Assembly: GCA_045597205.1 (NCBI GenBank)
Contig: JAZODT010000025.1
Coordinates: 1 to 22,456 of the forward strand
Origin: UMGS755 sp045597205
Lineage (GTDB): Bacteria > Bacillota > Clostridia > UBA1381 > UBA9506
DNA: 22,456 bases
Reading direction: 5' to 3'
The position numbers and the translations under genes are program-made. The notes under the pieces were generated by a model. That model made no database searches. It worked only from the letters and a program-made list of their open reading frames with translations, and had not been told where the DNA came from. Numbering within the stretch: the stretch's first letter is position 1; each line of letters begins with the position of its first letter. Positions 13,948-22,456 of this stretch are shown piece by piece.

Positions 13948-14361
13948 TTATTTTTTAGGACGTTTTGCACCATACTTTGATCTGCCCTGCATACGATTCG
14001 CAACACCAGAAGTATCTAAAGAACCACGGATGATGTGATAACGCACACCAGGAAGATCCTTAACTCTACCGCCACGGATCAGAACAACGCTATGCTCCTG
14101 CAGGTTGTGACCAATACCGGGAATGTAAGCCGATACTTCGATACCGTTTGTCAATCTAACTCTGGCAAGTTTACGAAGAGCTGAGTTCGGCTTTTTCGGT
14201 GTCATGGTTTTAACCGAGGTGCAAACACCACGTTTTTGCGGCGCATTGATGTCGGTAGATTTCTTCTTAAGAGTGTTGAGGCCCTTCAAAAGAGCAGGAG
14301 CCGTCGATTTCTTAACAGTTGTTTCTCTACCTTTTCTCACAAGCTGGTTAAAGGTTGGCAT
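13948..14361 (-). CDS. rpsL: Small ribosomal subunit protein S12
   Basis: A 137-residue decoding-centre protein with the extra internal segment of Firmicutes S12 before PQKRGVC. The two loops where streptomycin-resistance changes arise (TPKKPNSALRK and RGGRVKDLPG) carry the wild-type lysines, so no resistance is predicted from S12. ATG 14361 opens the conserved MPTFNQLVRKGR start, with AAAGGAGG at 14372-14379. A longer in-frame reading to 14433 would translate that ribosome binding site and is rejected. It follows the L7Ae-type gene after 79 bases and is likely co-transcribed with it. Confidence 0.98.
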   Translation of the reverse strand: MPTFNQLVRKGRETTVKKSTAPALLKGLNTLKKKSTDINAPQKRGVCTSVKTMTPKKPNSALRKLARVRLTNGIEVSAYIPGIGHNLQEHSVVLIRGGRVKDLPGVRYHIIRGSLDTSGVANRMQGRSKYGAKRPKK

Positions 14362-14440
14362 GAACTGATTTCCTCCTTTCAGACAAATTGAATAGGCAGT
14401 GGAGCAGAGTAGCTCTTTGCCTTGCTTTGCCAAAGCAAAG

Positions 14441-14683
14441 CTATATCAAAACAACGGCGCAAGCCGCACCTACGTCAATGCCGCAGGCGCGTCCCAACTG
14501 TTGTTTTGTATCAAAATAAATAACGGGCACAGACATTTTACGGCATAACGCTTCAAAAGGCTCACGCACAGGTGCATCTGCATCCTTTGCTATATATGCT
14601 TTTAAAGCCTTTCCGTCTGCTACAGCTTCCGTGCATTGCTTAATTCCAATGAAAAGTTGTTGACTTCGTATATCGCCGTCCAT
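14441..14683 (-). CDS. rplGB: L7Ae-family ribosomal protein (YbxF / RplGB type)
   Basis: An 80-residue protein of the L7Ae/L30e/S12e family, as the B. subtilis YbxF protein (82 residues) found at the same place between rpoC and rpsL. Family features are a GIKQCTEAVADGKALKAYIAKDAD stretch (shown here only as a pattern; residues about 13-36), a central VPVIYF strand, and a final LGRACGIDVGAACAVVL segment. YbxF-type proteins bind K-turn RNA; a role on the ribosome is likely but not well defined. ATG 14681-14683 has a GGAGTG at a rather long distance. It is first in a transcript from the promoter at 14780-14808. Confidence 0.85.
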   Translation of the reverse strand: MDGDIRSQQLFIGIKQCTEAVADGKALKAYIAKDADAPVREPFEALCRKMSVPVIYFDTKQQLGRACGIDVGAACAVVLI

Positions 14684-14710
14684 GTTTTCTTGTCACTCCG
14701 TATTTTTCAG

Positions 14711-14763
14711 GTACAGAGAAGCCTGTACACTGTATTTGGCCGGCAGACATAAAGACTGCCGGC
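14711..14763 (-). promoter_or_regulatory. Two tandem hairpins in the leader before the L7Ae-type gene
   Basis: GCCGGCAG and CTGCCGGC (14739-14746 and 14756-14763) form a perfect 8-bp GC-rich stem with a 9-base loop. GTACAG and CTGTAC (14711-14716 and 14723-14728) form a 6-bp stem. Neither is followed by a T run on the minus strand, so they are not ordinary terminators. They lie between the predicted transcription start (near 14773) and the start codon. Confidence 0.55.
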
Positions 14764-14779
14764 GCATACACACTAAATA

Positions 14780-14808
14780 ATTTTATCACAATTTTTCTAC
14801 CATGTCAA
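14780..14808 (-). promoter_or_regulatory. Strong vegetative promoter of the str operon
   Basis: On the minus strand, consensus TTGACA (14803-14808), a 17-base spacer and TAAAAT (14780-14785), with an extended -10 TG one base upstream of the hexamer. The -35 begins only 8 bases after the rpoC stop codon. The predicted start near 14773 would drive rplGB, rpsL, rpsG and fusA apart from rpoBC. Confidence 0.8.
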
Positions 14809-14816
14809 TAGGTAAT

Positions 14817-17800
14817 TTACATGTTCTCTTCAGAAGAAGCACCCTGCTCAGGAACAATATTAGAACCGATATAATCGCTATTATCTAAAATGTAAGCGCT
14901 ATAGGGGTTTTCTGCTTCCTGTGTTACTGCATTTTCGTAACTGGTGTTTTGATACTTGGGCATACCAGTACCAGCAGGAACCAATTTACCGATAATAACG
15001 TTTTCTTTAAGGCCAACCAATGGGTCAATTTTACCCTTGGTAGCAGCTTCTGTCAGCACACGGGTGGTTTCCTGGAAGGACGCCGCAGACAAGAAAGAAT
15101 CGGTTGTTAAGGATGCCTTGGTAATACCCAAAATAATTCTTGTGCAAGTTGCAGGTGTTAAGCCTTTTGCTTTAAGGTCTGCATTAACGGTTTCAAATTC
15201 GTTAATGTCAACCAAAGAGCCGGCTAAGAAGTTAGAATCACCAGATTCTTCAATACGTACTCTGCGCAACATCTGACGAACAATAACCTCAATGTGACGG
15301 TCGTTAATATCAACACCCTGCAGACGATAAACACGCTGCACTTCCTGAATGAGGTACTGCTGCACAGCGGAAATATCCTTAATGCGCAGAATATCATGAG
15401 GATTAACGCTACCCTCTGTCAATTCGTCACCCTTTAAAACAATATCGCCATCTGCTACCTTAACTCTGGAACCATAAGGAATGAGATAGGTTTTAGCATC
15501 GCCGTTTTCATCATCGGTAATAACAATTTCGCGCTTTTTCTTATTTTCAACCAGGCTGACTTTACCGCCAATTTCAGCAATGATAGCCAAGCCCTTGGGT
15601 TTTCTTGCTTCGAACAATTCTTCAACACGGGGCAGACCCTGTGTGATATCGTCTGCTGTTGCAACACCACCGGTATGGAACGTTCTCATGGTCAGCTGTG
15701 TACCCGGTTCGCCGATGGACTGTGCGGCGATAATACCAACAGCCTCACCAACGGGAACAGTATCGCCGCTTGCCAGGTTAGAACCGTAACATTTAGCACA
15801 GATACCAACCTTTGCTTTACAGGTGAGAACAGAACGGATAACCGCACGTTTAACCCCTGCATCCACAACCTTTTTAGCCAGTGCTTCGGTAATCAAATTA
15901 TTTGCCGCAACAATGACTTCGCCGGTTTTGGGATGTACGATATCTTCTAATGCATAGCGACCGTTTAAGCGGTCGAACAGACCTTCAATTAATTCCTTAC
16001 CATCACGAATGTCAAATACTTCAATACCCTTATCAGTACCGCAATCATCCTCACGAATGATAACTTCCTGGCTGACATCAACCAGACGACGGGTTAGGTA
16101 ACCGGAGTCAGCCGTACGCAGAGCGGTATCGGCCAAACCTTTTCTGGCACCGTGAGAAGAAATGAAGTATTCCAATACGTTAAGACCTTCACGGAAGTTA
16201 GCACGAATAGGGATTTCAATGGTTTTACCGGAGGTATCGTTCATCAAACCACGCATACCTGCCAGCTGACGAATCTGGTTCTGACTACCACGGGCACCGG
16301 AGTGCGCCATCATGTAAATAGGATTGAATTTATCCAAATTATCCATCAGCGCTTTGGTTACCTTATCGTTGGTTTCGTTCCAGGTCTTAATAACCATATT
16401 ATAACGCTCTTCGTCAGAAATTAAACCACGTTTAAACTTTTTGGTAATTTTATCAACTGCTTCTTCAGCTTCTGCCAAATACTGTTTTTTAGCTTCGGGC
16501 ACTTTCATGTCGCTTACGCTAACGGTTACAGCGCCACGGGTGGAATATTTATAACCTAAAGACTTAATGCGGTCCAAAACTTCAGCAGTTTCAGTCAAGC
16601 CATGAACACGGATGCATTTGTCAACAATTTTACCTAATTCTTTCTTAGTGGTTAAGAAATCCACTTCCAGCTTTAACAAGTTTTCCGGCAGACTTCTGTC
16701 CACAAAGCCTAAATCCTGGGGAATAGCTTCGTTAAAGATTAATCGGCCAACGGTTACATCCATGAGGCCTTCATGCATCACGCCGTCTATTTCTTTTTGA
16801 ATACGGACTTTAATCGGCGCGTGAATACCTACAACACCATTTGTATAGGCTAAAAGTGCTTCGTTCACGCTGGAGAAATATTTACCGGAACCGGGCTCTT
16901 CAGCGTTGTCAATGGTCAGATAATAAGCACCTAAGACCATATCCTGTGTGGGAACCGTAACAGGACGACCATCCTGTGGTTTTAACAGGTTGTTGGCAGA
17001 AAGCATTAAGAAACGCGCCTCAGCCTGCGCCTCGGGAGAGAGAGGAACGTGCACAGCCATCTGGTCACCGTCGAAGTCGGCATTATAGGCAGTACATACT
17101 AAGGGATGCAGTTTTAAAGCACGGCCTTCAACCAAAACGGGTTCAAAGGCTTGGATACCCAACCTGTGCAGTGTTGGTGCACGGTTTAACAACACCGGAT
17201 GTTCTTTAATGACATCCTCTAAAACATCCCACACTTCGGGTTTAACACGCTCTACCATACGTTTTGCGCTCTTTATGTTATGAGCCAACCCATCATTCAC
17301 CAGTTTTTTCATAACGAAAGGCTTAAACAGTTCGATAGCCATTTCTTTTGGCAGACCGCACTGATAAATCTTAAGTTCAGGGCCAACAACGATAACCGAA
17401 CGGCCGGAGTAGTCAACACGTTTACCCAACAGGTTTTGACGGAAACGACCCTGTTTACCTTTTAACAGGTCAGACAGAGATTTTAAAGGTCTGTTGCCGG
17501 GGCCGGTAACAGGACGTCCGCGACGGCCGTTGTCAATCAACGCATCAACAGCTTCCTGCAGCATTCTCTTTTCGTTACGAACAATAATTTCCGGTGCGCC
17601 TAAGTCTAAAAGTCTCTTTAAACGATTGTTGCGGTTAATTACACGACGATACAAATCGTTTAAGTCAGACGTAGCAAAACGACCACCGTCAAGCTGCACC
17701 ATGGGGCGTAAATCCGGCGGAATAACCGGAATAACATCCAAAATCATCCATTCCGGTTTGTTGCCGGATAAACGGAAAGATTCAACAACTTCCAAACGCT

Positions 17801-18422
17801 TTAACAAGCGAACTTTTTTCTGTCCTGTTGCGCCTTCTAAATCCAGTTTCAGTTCTTTAGAAAGTTCTTCCAGGTCAATTTCTTTTAATAATTCTTTAAT
17901 TGCTTCTGCGCCCATAGCAGCACGGAAACGGTCACCGTATTTTTCAGAAAATTCACGGTATTCCTTTTCAGATAAAATCTGCTTTTTCTGCAGCTCGGTT
18001 CTGGAACCGGGATCAATGACCACATAAGCGGCAAAATATAACACTTTTTCCAGCATTCTGGGGGTCATGTCCAACAAAAGACCCATACGTGTAGGAATAC
18101 CCTTAAAATACCAGATATGTGAAACAGGGGCAGCTAGCTCGATGTGGCCCATGCGCTCACGACGTACCCGTGAACGGGTTACCTCAACGCCGCATCGGTC
18201 ACACACAATACCCTTATGGCGGATGCGTTTATATTTACCACAGTTACATTCCCAGTCCTTTTGTGGACCAAAAATACGCTCACAGTACAAACCGTCACGC
18301 TCGGCTTTTAAGGTTCTATAATTGATGGTTTCCGGTTTTTTAACTTCACCACGGGACCACTCACGGATCATTTCCGGAGAGGCCAGACCAATTTTAATCG
18401 CTTCAAATGAATTCTCAGACAT
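14817..18422 (-). CDS. rpoC: RNA polymerase subunit beta'
   Basis: A 1201-residue catalytic subunit. Visible landmarks are the first zinc site (Cys59, Cys61, Cys74, Cys77), the NADFDGDQM active-site loop binding the catalytic magnesium, the second zinc site (DDCGTDKG and CKAKVGICAKC), and the trigger-loop segment LTMRTFHTGGVA. The protein ends in an ordinary short acidic tail. ATG at 18422 is favoured because GGAG lies 9 bases upstream and the usual clostridial start (SxNSFEAIKIGLASPE) begins there; in-frame ATGs at 18437 and 18431 have poorer sites. It follows rpoB after 70 bases holding a hairpin and is co-transcribed with it. Confidence 0.97.
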   Translation of the reverse strand: MSENSFEAIKIGLASPEMIREWSRGEVKKPETINYRTLKAERDGLYCERIFGPQKDWECNCGKYKRIRHKGIVCDRCGVEVTRSRVRRERMGHIELAAPVSHIWYFKGIPTRMGLLLDMTPRMLEKVLYFAAYVVIDPGSRTELQKKQILSEKEYREFSEKYGDRFRAAMGAEAIKELLKEIDLEELSKELKLDLEGATGQKKVRLLKRLEVVESFRLSGNKPEWMILDVIPVIPPDLRPMVQLDGGRFATSDLNDLYRRVINRNNRLKRLLDLGAPEIIVRNEKRMLQEAVDALIDNGRRGRPVTGPGNRPLKSLSDLLKGKQGRFRQNLLGKRVDYSGRSVIVVGPELKIYQCGLPKEMAIELFKPFVMKKLVNDGLAHNIKSAKRMVERVKPEVWDVLEDVIKEHPVLLNRAPTLHRLGIQAFEPVLVEGRALKLHPLVCTAYNADFDGDQMAVHVPLSPEAQAEARFLMLSANNLLKPQDGRPVTVPTQDMVLGAYYLTIDNAEEPGSGKYFSSVNEALLAYTNGVVGIHAPIKVRIQKEIDGVMHEGLMDVTVGRLIFNEAIPQDLGFVDRSLPENLLKLEVDFLTTKKELGKIVDKCIRVHGLTETAEVLDRIKSLGYKYSTRGAVTVSVSDMKVPEAKKQYLAEAEEAVDKITKKFKRGLISDEERYNMVIKTWNETNDKVTKALMDNLDKFNPIYMMAHSGARGSQNQIRQLAGMRGLMNDTSGKTIEIPIRANFREGLNVLEYFISSHGARKGLADTALRTADSGYLTRRLVDVSQEVIIREDDCGTDKGIEVFDIRDGKELIEGLFDRLNGRYALEDIVHPKTGEVIVAANNLITEALAKKVVDAGVKRAVIRSVLTCKAKVGICAKCYGSNLASGDTVPVGEAVGIIAAQSIGEPGTQLTMRTFHTGGVATADDITQGLPRVEELFEARKPKGLAIIAEIGGKVSLVENKKKREIVITDDENGDAKTYLIPYGSRVKVADGDIVLKGDELTEGSVNPHDILRIKDISAVQQYLIQEVQRVYRLQGVDINDRHIEVIVRQMLRRVRIEESGDSNFLAGSLVDINEFETVNADLKAKGLTPATCTRIILGITKASLTTDSFLSAASFQETTRVLTEAATKGKIDPLVGLKENVIIGKLVPAGTGMPKYQNTSYENAVTQEAENPYSAYILDNSDYIGSNIVPEQGASSEENM

Positions 18423-18451
18423 CCGTTTCATCTCCATTCCGATTTTTTTAC

Positions 18452-18467
18452 GCCACTACATAGTGGC
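18452..18467 (-). other. Hairpin in the rpoB-rpoC gap
   Basis: GCCACTA (18452-18458) and TAGTGGC (18461-18467) are perfect inverted copies. No T run follows on the minus strand, so it should not stop transcription. It may be an mRNA processing or stability element between rpoB and rpoC. Confidence 0.45.
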
Positions 18468-18492
18468 CTTCGCGTTTGCTCTCAGGATAGGT

Positions 18493-21400
18493 TTACAGCA
18501 AGTCAAGATCGTCAATGTAATCACTCTTGTCCTCGCCCAGACCTGTCTCGAACTCATCATCCAAATCATCGTCTAATTCGTCATCCAGGTCATCTTCTAT
18601 GGGTTCATCAATGGGATCTTCGATATCATCAAAGTCATCGCCATCCGTGAGTTCTTCACCATCGAAATCATCCTCATCACTGTTTAAATCCATGTTGATG
18701 TAAGAGGCATCTCCCTTAACGGAAAGACCCATTGAAGATTCTTCCTCTTCTTCAGAGGAATCCTTGAGATGAATTTCGTTCATGTTTTCATCCAGTGCCC
18801 GAATATCCAGACACAGAGATTGCAGTTCCTTAATCAATACCTTAAAGGATTCAGGAATGCCCGGTGTGGGTACGCTGTCTCCCTTAACAATGGATTCATA
18901 GGTCTTAACACGGCCAACAATATCGTCGGATTTAACGGTTAAGATTTCCTGCAGGGTATAAGCAGCACCATATGCTTCCAGCGCCCAAACTTCCATTTCA
19001 CCGAAACGCTGACCGCCGAACTGCGCTTTACCACCCAGGGGCTGCTGTGTTACCAGTGAGTACGGACCGGTGGAACGGGCATGAATCTTATCGTCAACCA
19101 AGTGAGCCAGCTTCAAGATATACATGATACCAACGGTAACACGATTATCAAAGGGCTCTCCGGTACGGCCGTCATACAGAACGGTTTTACCGTCACGGTC
19201 AAGACCGGCTTGTTCCAGCGTATCCATAATATCAAATTCGTTAGCACCATCAAATACCGGTGTAGCGATTTTCCAACCTAATTCTCTTGCGGCACGGCCC
19301 AAGTGCACTTCCAGCACCTGACCAATGTTCATACGAGAAGGTACGCCCAAGGGGTTGAGCACAATTTCAAGGGGTGTACCATCGGGCAGGAAGGGCATAT
19401 CCTCTTCCGGCAGAATACGGGAAATAACACCCTTGTTACCATGGCGACCAGCCATTTTGTCACCAACAGAAATCTTACGTTTCTGTGCAATATAGCAACG
19501 TACCAACTGGTTAACACCCGGGGGCAGTTCATCACCCTTTTCGCGGTCAAATACAATAACATCAACAATGATGCCGGCTTCGCCGTGAGGAACACGGAGA
19601 GAAGTGTCACGCACTTCGCGGGCTTTTTCACCGAAGATGGCTCTTAAAAGTCTTTCTTCAGCGGTCAGTTCGGTTTCACCCTTGGGTGTTACCTTACCAA
19701 CCAAAATGTCACCGGAACGAACCTCAGCACCAATGCGGATAATACCACGCTCATCCAAATCTTTCAAAGCGTCTTCACCGGTGTTGGGAATGTCACGGGT
19801 GATTTCTTCAGCACCAAGCTTAGTGTCACGGGCTTCACACTCATATTCTTCAATGTGAATAGAGGTGAGTACATCATCACGAACCAGCTTTTCGCTAATT
19901 AACATAGCATCTTCGTAGTTATAACCTTCCCAGGTCATAAAACCAATCAAAATGTTTTTACCCAATGCAATTTCGCCGTGGTCAGTAGAAGGACCATCAG
20001 CAATGATGTCACCTTTTTTAACCTTGTCGCCTTCAAAAACAATGGGACGCTGGTTAATGCAGGTACCCTGATTGGAGCGGGTAAATTTAATTAATTTATA
20101 GTTAGAAAGATTACCATTTTTCGCTTTAATAACAATTTCGTCAGCGCTCACTTTGCTAACAATGCCATCTTCCTTAGCTAAAACAACAACACCGGAATCT
20201 TTAGCTGCTTTATATTCCATACCAGTACCGATAATGGGGGACTGGGTTTTCAAAAGGGGCACAGCCTGACGCTGCATGTTTGCACCCATCAGTGCACGGT
20301 TTGCGTCGTCATTTTCTAAGAAGGGAATCATTGCAGTCGCAACAGACACAACCTGCTTGGGTGAAACGTCCATAAAGTCAACCTGAGAAGCTTCTACTTC
20401 TAAAATGTCATCCTTAAAGCGAGCTGCAACCTTTTTGCTGACAAATCTGCCTTCTTCATCTAAAGGCTCATTAGCCTGCGCAATAATATACTGGTCTTCA
20501 ATATCAGCCGTCATATAAATAATTTCATCGGTTGCTTTGCCGGTTTCTTTATCTACGCGACGATAAGGTGCTTCAATAAAGCCGTATTCATTAATGCGGG
20601 CATAAGTTGAAAGAGAAGAAATCAAACCAATGTTAGGACCTTCAGGCGTTTCGATAGGACACATTCTGGAATAGTGAGAATGGTGAACGTCACGCACTTC
20701 AAAGCCTGCACGGTCACGGGATAAACCACCGGGACCTAAGGCAGAGAGTCTTCTCTTATGGGTCAGTTCAGACAGCGGATTCAGCTGGTCCATAAACTGT
20801 GAAAGCTGTGAAGAACCGAAGAATTCTTTAATGGTTGCCACAACAGGACGGATGTTGATTAAAGCCTGGGGTGTTACAACATCTAAATCCTGAATGGTCA
20901 TACGTTCACGAACCACACGCTCCATACGGGATAAACCAATACGGAACTGATTTTGAAGCAGTTCGCCCACGCAACGCAGACGACGGTTGCCTAAGTGGTC
21001 GATATCATCAGTGGTACCAATGCCATATAACAAACCAATTTGATAGTTAATAGAAGCAAAGATGTCATCAATGGTAATATGACGGGGCATCAGTTCATCG
21101 GCACGGCGGAGAATCGCTTCGCGGATGGATGCTTCATCTTCGTTTTCTTCTAAAATTTCATTTAACACATTCAAGCATACTTTTTCGTGAATGCCCAAAT
21201 CAGAACAATCAAAGTCAACATATTCGGATAAGGTAACGGTATTGTTAGAGAACACTTTAATGGCCTTACCGTTAATATCCAGAATAACTTCATTAACACC
21301 AGCCAGTTCAGCTTTTTCTGCAACCTCACGGGAGATATACTGGTCAGCACCTAGGATAACCTCACCGGTGCGGGGGTCGGCAATGGGTTCTTTAGCAGTA

Positions 21401-22263
21401 AAGCCGGTAATACGGGCAGCGATGCCTAATTTTTTGTTAAACTTAAAGCGACCGACTTTTGCAAGGTCATACCGTTTGGGGTCAAACAAAAGACCCATCA
21501 AAAGGGAACGGGCGCTTTCGACGGCCGGGGGTTCACCGGGACGCAACTTTTTGTATATCTCAATTAAAGCGTCATCCTGTGATTGAATGGAAGCGCTTTT
21601 TTCCAAGGTGTTTAAAAGGGGTTCTGTCTCACCGAAGAGAGACAGAATTTGATCATCGGTAACAACACCCAAAGCACGGATTAAAACCGTGATCGGGATT
21701 TTTCTGGTTCTGTCAATACGTACAGACAGAATATCATTAATGTCGTTTTCATATTCCAGCCATGCGCCACGATAAGGAATAACAGTAGAGTTAAACAATT
21801 CCTTACCGGTTTTATCATGCTCCATAGCAAAATAAATACCGGGAGAACGAACCACCTGGCTGACAATAACACGCTCAGCACCATTAATAATAAAGGTACC
21901 CTGATCAGTCATTAAGGGGAAATCACCCATAAAGATTTCCTGCTCTTTAACTTCGCCGGTTTCTTTGTTGATTAAACGAACGCGTGCTTTTAAGGGAGAA
22001 GCATAGTTTGCGTCTCTCGTTTTGCATTCTTCCACATCATACTTGACTTTGTTTTCAAGCTTGTAGTCAATAAACTCCAAAACCAGATTGCCGGTGTAAT
22101 CCGTGATCGGGGAAATGTCATGAAAAACCTCTTTTAAGCCCTCGTCTAAGAACCACTGATAAGAATCCTTCTGGACCTCAATCAGGTTTGGCATGTCCAG
22201 GACTTCGTCGATTTTTGCATAACTCATTCTGACGTTTTTGCCTAACTGAATCTGATGCACCAT
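18493..22263 (-). CDS. rpoB: RNA polymerase subunit beta
   Basis: A 1256-residue subunit with the normal order of beta blocks from MVHQIQLGKNVRM, through the rifampicin region, to the GDKMAGRHGNKG active-site segment and the C-terminal GGKAQFGGQRFGEMEVWALEAYGA stretch (residue pattern only). The rifampicin cluster (SSQLSQFMDQ, THKRRLSALGPGG) has sensitive-type residues. The last 66 residues (1191-1256) are remarkable: 36 are Asp or Glu, a longer acidic tail than in B. subtilis. ATG 22261-22263 has GAGGTGA (22272-22278) 8 bases upstream. It is driven by the promoter at 22363-22391. Confidence 0.98.
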   Translation of the reverse strand: MVHQIQLGKNVRMSYAKIDEVLDMPNLIEVQKDSYQWFLDEGLKEVFHDISPITDYTGNLVLEFIDYKLENKVKYDVEECKTRDANYASPLKARVRLINKETGEVKEQEIFMGDFPLMTDQGTFIINGAERVIVSQVVRSPGIYFAMEHDKTGKELFNSTVIPYRGAWLEYENDINDILSVRIDRTRKIPITVLIRALGVVTDDQILSLFGETEPLLNTLEKSASIQSQDDALIEIYKKLRPGEPPAVESARSLLMGLLFDPKRYDLAKVGRFKFNKKLGIAARITGFTAKEPIADPRTGEVILGADQYISREVAEKAELAGVNEVILDINGKAIKVFSNNTVTLSEYVDFDCSDLGIHEKVCLNVLNEILEENEDEASIREAILRRADELMPRHITIDDIFASINYQIGLLYGIGTTDDIDHLGNRRLRCVGELLQNQFRIGLSRMERVVRERMTIQDLDVVTPQALINIRPVVATIKEFFGSSQLSQFMDQLNPLSELTHKRRLSALGPGGLSRDRAGFEVRDVHHSHYSRMCPIETPEGPNIGLISSLSTYARINEYGFIEAPYRRVDKETGKATDEIIYMTADIEDQYIIAQANEPLDEEGRFVSKKVAARFKDDILEVEASQVDFMDVSPKQVVSVATAMIPFLENDDANRALMGANMQRQAVPLLKTQSPIIGTGMEYKAAKDSGVVVLAKEDGIVSKVSADEIVIKAKNGNLSNYKLIKFTRSNQGTCINQRPIVFEGDKVKKGDIIADGPSTDHGEIALGKNILIGFMTWEGYNYEDAMLISEKLVRDDVLTSIHIEEYECEARDTKLGAEEITRDIPNTGEDALKDLDERGIIRIGAEVRSGDILVGKVTPKGETELTAEERLLRAIFGEKAREVRDTSLRVPHGEAGIIVDVIVFDREKGDELPPGVNQLVRCYIAQKRKISVGDKMAGRHGNKGVISRILPEEDMPFLPDGTPLEIVLNPLGVPSRMNIGQVLEVHLGRAARELGWKIATPVFDGANEFDIMDTLEQAGLDRDGKTVLYDGRTGEPFDNRVTVGIMYILKLAHLVDDKIHARSTGPYSLVTQQPLGGKAQFGGQRFGEMEVWALEAYGAAYTLQEILTVKSDDIVGRVKTYESIVKGDSVPTPGIPESFKVLIKELQSLCLDIRALDENMNEIHLKDSSEEEEESSMGLSVKGDASYINMDLNSDEDDFDGEELTDGDDFDDIEDPIDEPIEDDLDDELDDDLDDEFETGLGEDKSDYIDDLDLL

Positions 22264-22310
22264 TACCTAGATCACCTCATTTATATTTTTCGCCCAAATT
22301 ATGTACAGAA

Positions 22311-22329
22311 TTATGCATTAACTGCATAA
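22311..22329 (-). promoter_or_regulatory. Inverted repeat in the rpoB leader
   Basis: TTATGCA (22311-22317) and TGCATAA (22323-22329) are a perfect 7-bp inverted repeat around TTAAC, inside the predicted 93-base rpoB leader. It could be a weak RNA hairpin or a protein-binding dyad. AATTATG also occurs twice close by (22297 and 22309 regions). Confidence 0.35.
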
Positions 22330-22362
22330 ATACCCTATTTTGAACTTATAATGCAATTTATA

Positions 22363-22391
22363 ATACTATCATAAACAAGTAAATAAGTCAA
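22363..22391 (-). promoter_or_regulatory. Vegetative promoter of rpoB-rpoC
   Basis: On the minus strand TTGACT (22386-22391), a 17-base spacer and TAGTAT (22363-22368). The expected start is near 22356, so the rpoB leader is about 93 bases. The upstream DNA (22392-22440) is rich in A and T runs, like an UP element. An rplL-type gene usually lies upstream but is outside the window. Confidence 0.75.
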
Positions 22392-22456
22392 GTTTTTTTT
22401 GAAATTTTTTAATTTTTTTTATAATTTAATGAAATAAAGTGACAAAACCCGTTAAA

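Noticed and set aside
14362..14433. N-terminal extension of S12 by 24 residues
   Set aside because: It would translate through the AAAGGAGG site at 14372-14379, and conserved S12 proteins begin at MPTFNQLV.
14739..14763. GC-rich hairpin after rpoC as the rpoBC terminator
   Set aside because: No T run follows on the minus strand, and it lies downstream of a strong promoter, so it is part of the next leader.
17494..18027. Open reading frame of 177 codons on the plus strand, opposite rpoC
   Set aside because: It lies wholly antisense to a conserved part of rpoC, shows a Ser/Arg-rich composition typical of antisense frames, and has no ribosome binding site. Similar frames opposite tuf, fusA, rpoB and ylbJ were dismissed for the same reason.
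20401..21000. Rifampicin or streptomycin resistance substitutions in rpoB or rpsL
   Set aside because: The key residues in the rifampicin cluster and in both S12 loops read as the sensitive type.

Overview
The window reads as a chromosomal segment of a low-to-mid-GC, endospore-forming member of the Clostridia (Firmicutes). The basis is a rpoB-rpoC-L7Ae-rpsL-rpsG-fusA-tuf order with Firmicutes-type protein lengths and inserts, strong AGGAGG-type ribosome binding sites, a GlgC/GlgD pair, and six sporulation proteins characteristic of endospore formers. I would not name a genus from this alone. I see no insertion sequence, phage gene, CRISPR array or tRNA.

Left part (1-9.8 kb), mother-cell sporulation and glycogen genes. 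A chain of small inverted repeats ends in a terminator at 174-219. It is followed by spoVB (+), which converges on spoIVFB, spoIVFA, yqfD and yqfC (-). ylbJ (+) diverges from yqfC. Then come glgC and glgD (+), a 400-base non-coding stretch, and yunB (+). SpoIVFA/SpoIVFB form the membrane protease complex that activates pro-sigma-K in Bacillus. SpoVB is a flippase-family protein needed for spore cortex. YqfC, YqfD, YlbJ and YunB are conserved sporulation proteins of poorly known mechanism. In B. subtilis these genes are scattered and mostly sigma-E dependent; here they are gathered together. Sigma-E-like promoters with an identical 14-base spacer can be read before spoVB, spoIVFA and yunB, with weaker candidates before glgC and in the yqfC/ylbJ divergent region.

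Right part (9.8-22.5 kb), core gene-expression genes on the minus strand: rpoB, rpoC, an L7Ae/YbxF-type protein, rpsL (S12), rpsG (S7), fusA (EF-G) and tuf (EF-Tu). Three vegetative-type promoters are visible, before rpoB, before the L7Ae gene just after the rpoC stop, and before tuf. A strong terminator closes tuf against the convergent yunB. The S12-S7 intergenic region is unusually long and folds into a nested structure, the place where E. coli S7 controls its own operon.

I found no clearly new enzyme or defence system. The observations most worth checking are the structured S12-S7 leader, the promoter and tandem hairpins inside the rpoC-L7Ae gap, the shared sigma-E-like promoters and clustering of sporulation genes, the long acidic tail of RpoB, and the unexplained structured non-coding stretches at 1-215 and 8698-9097.
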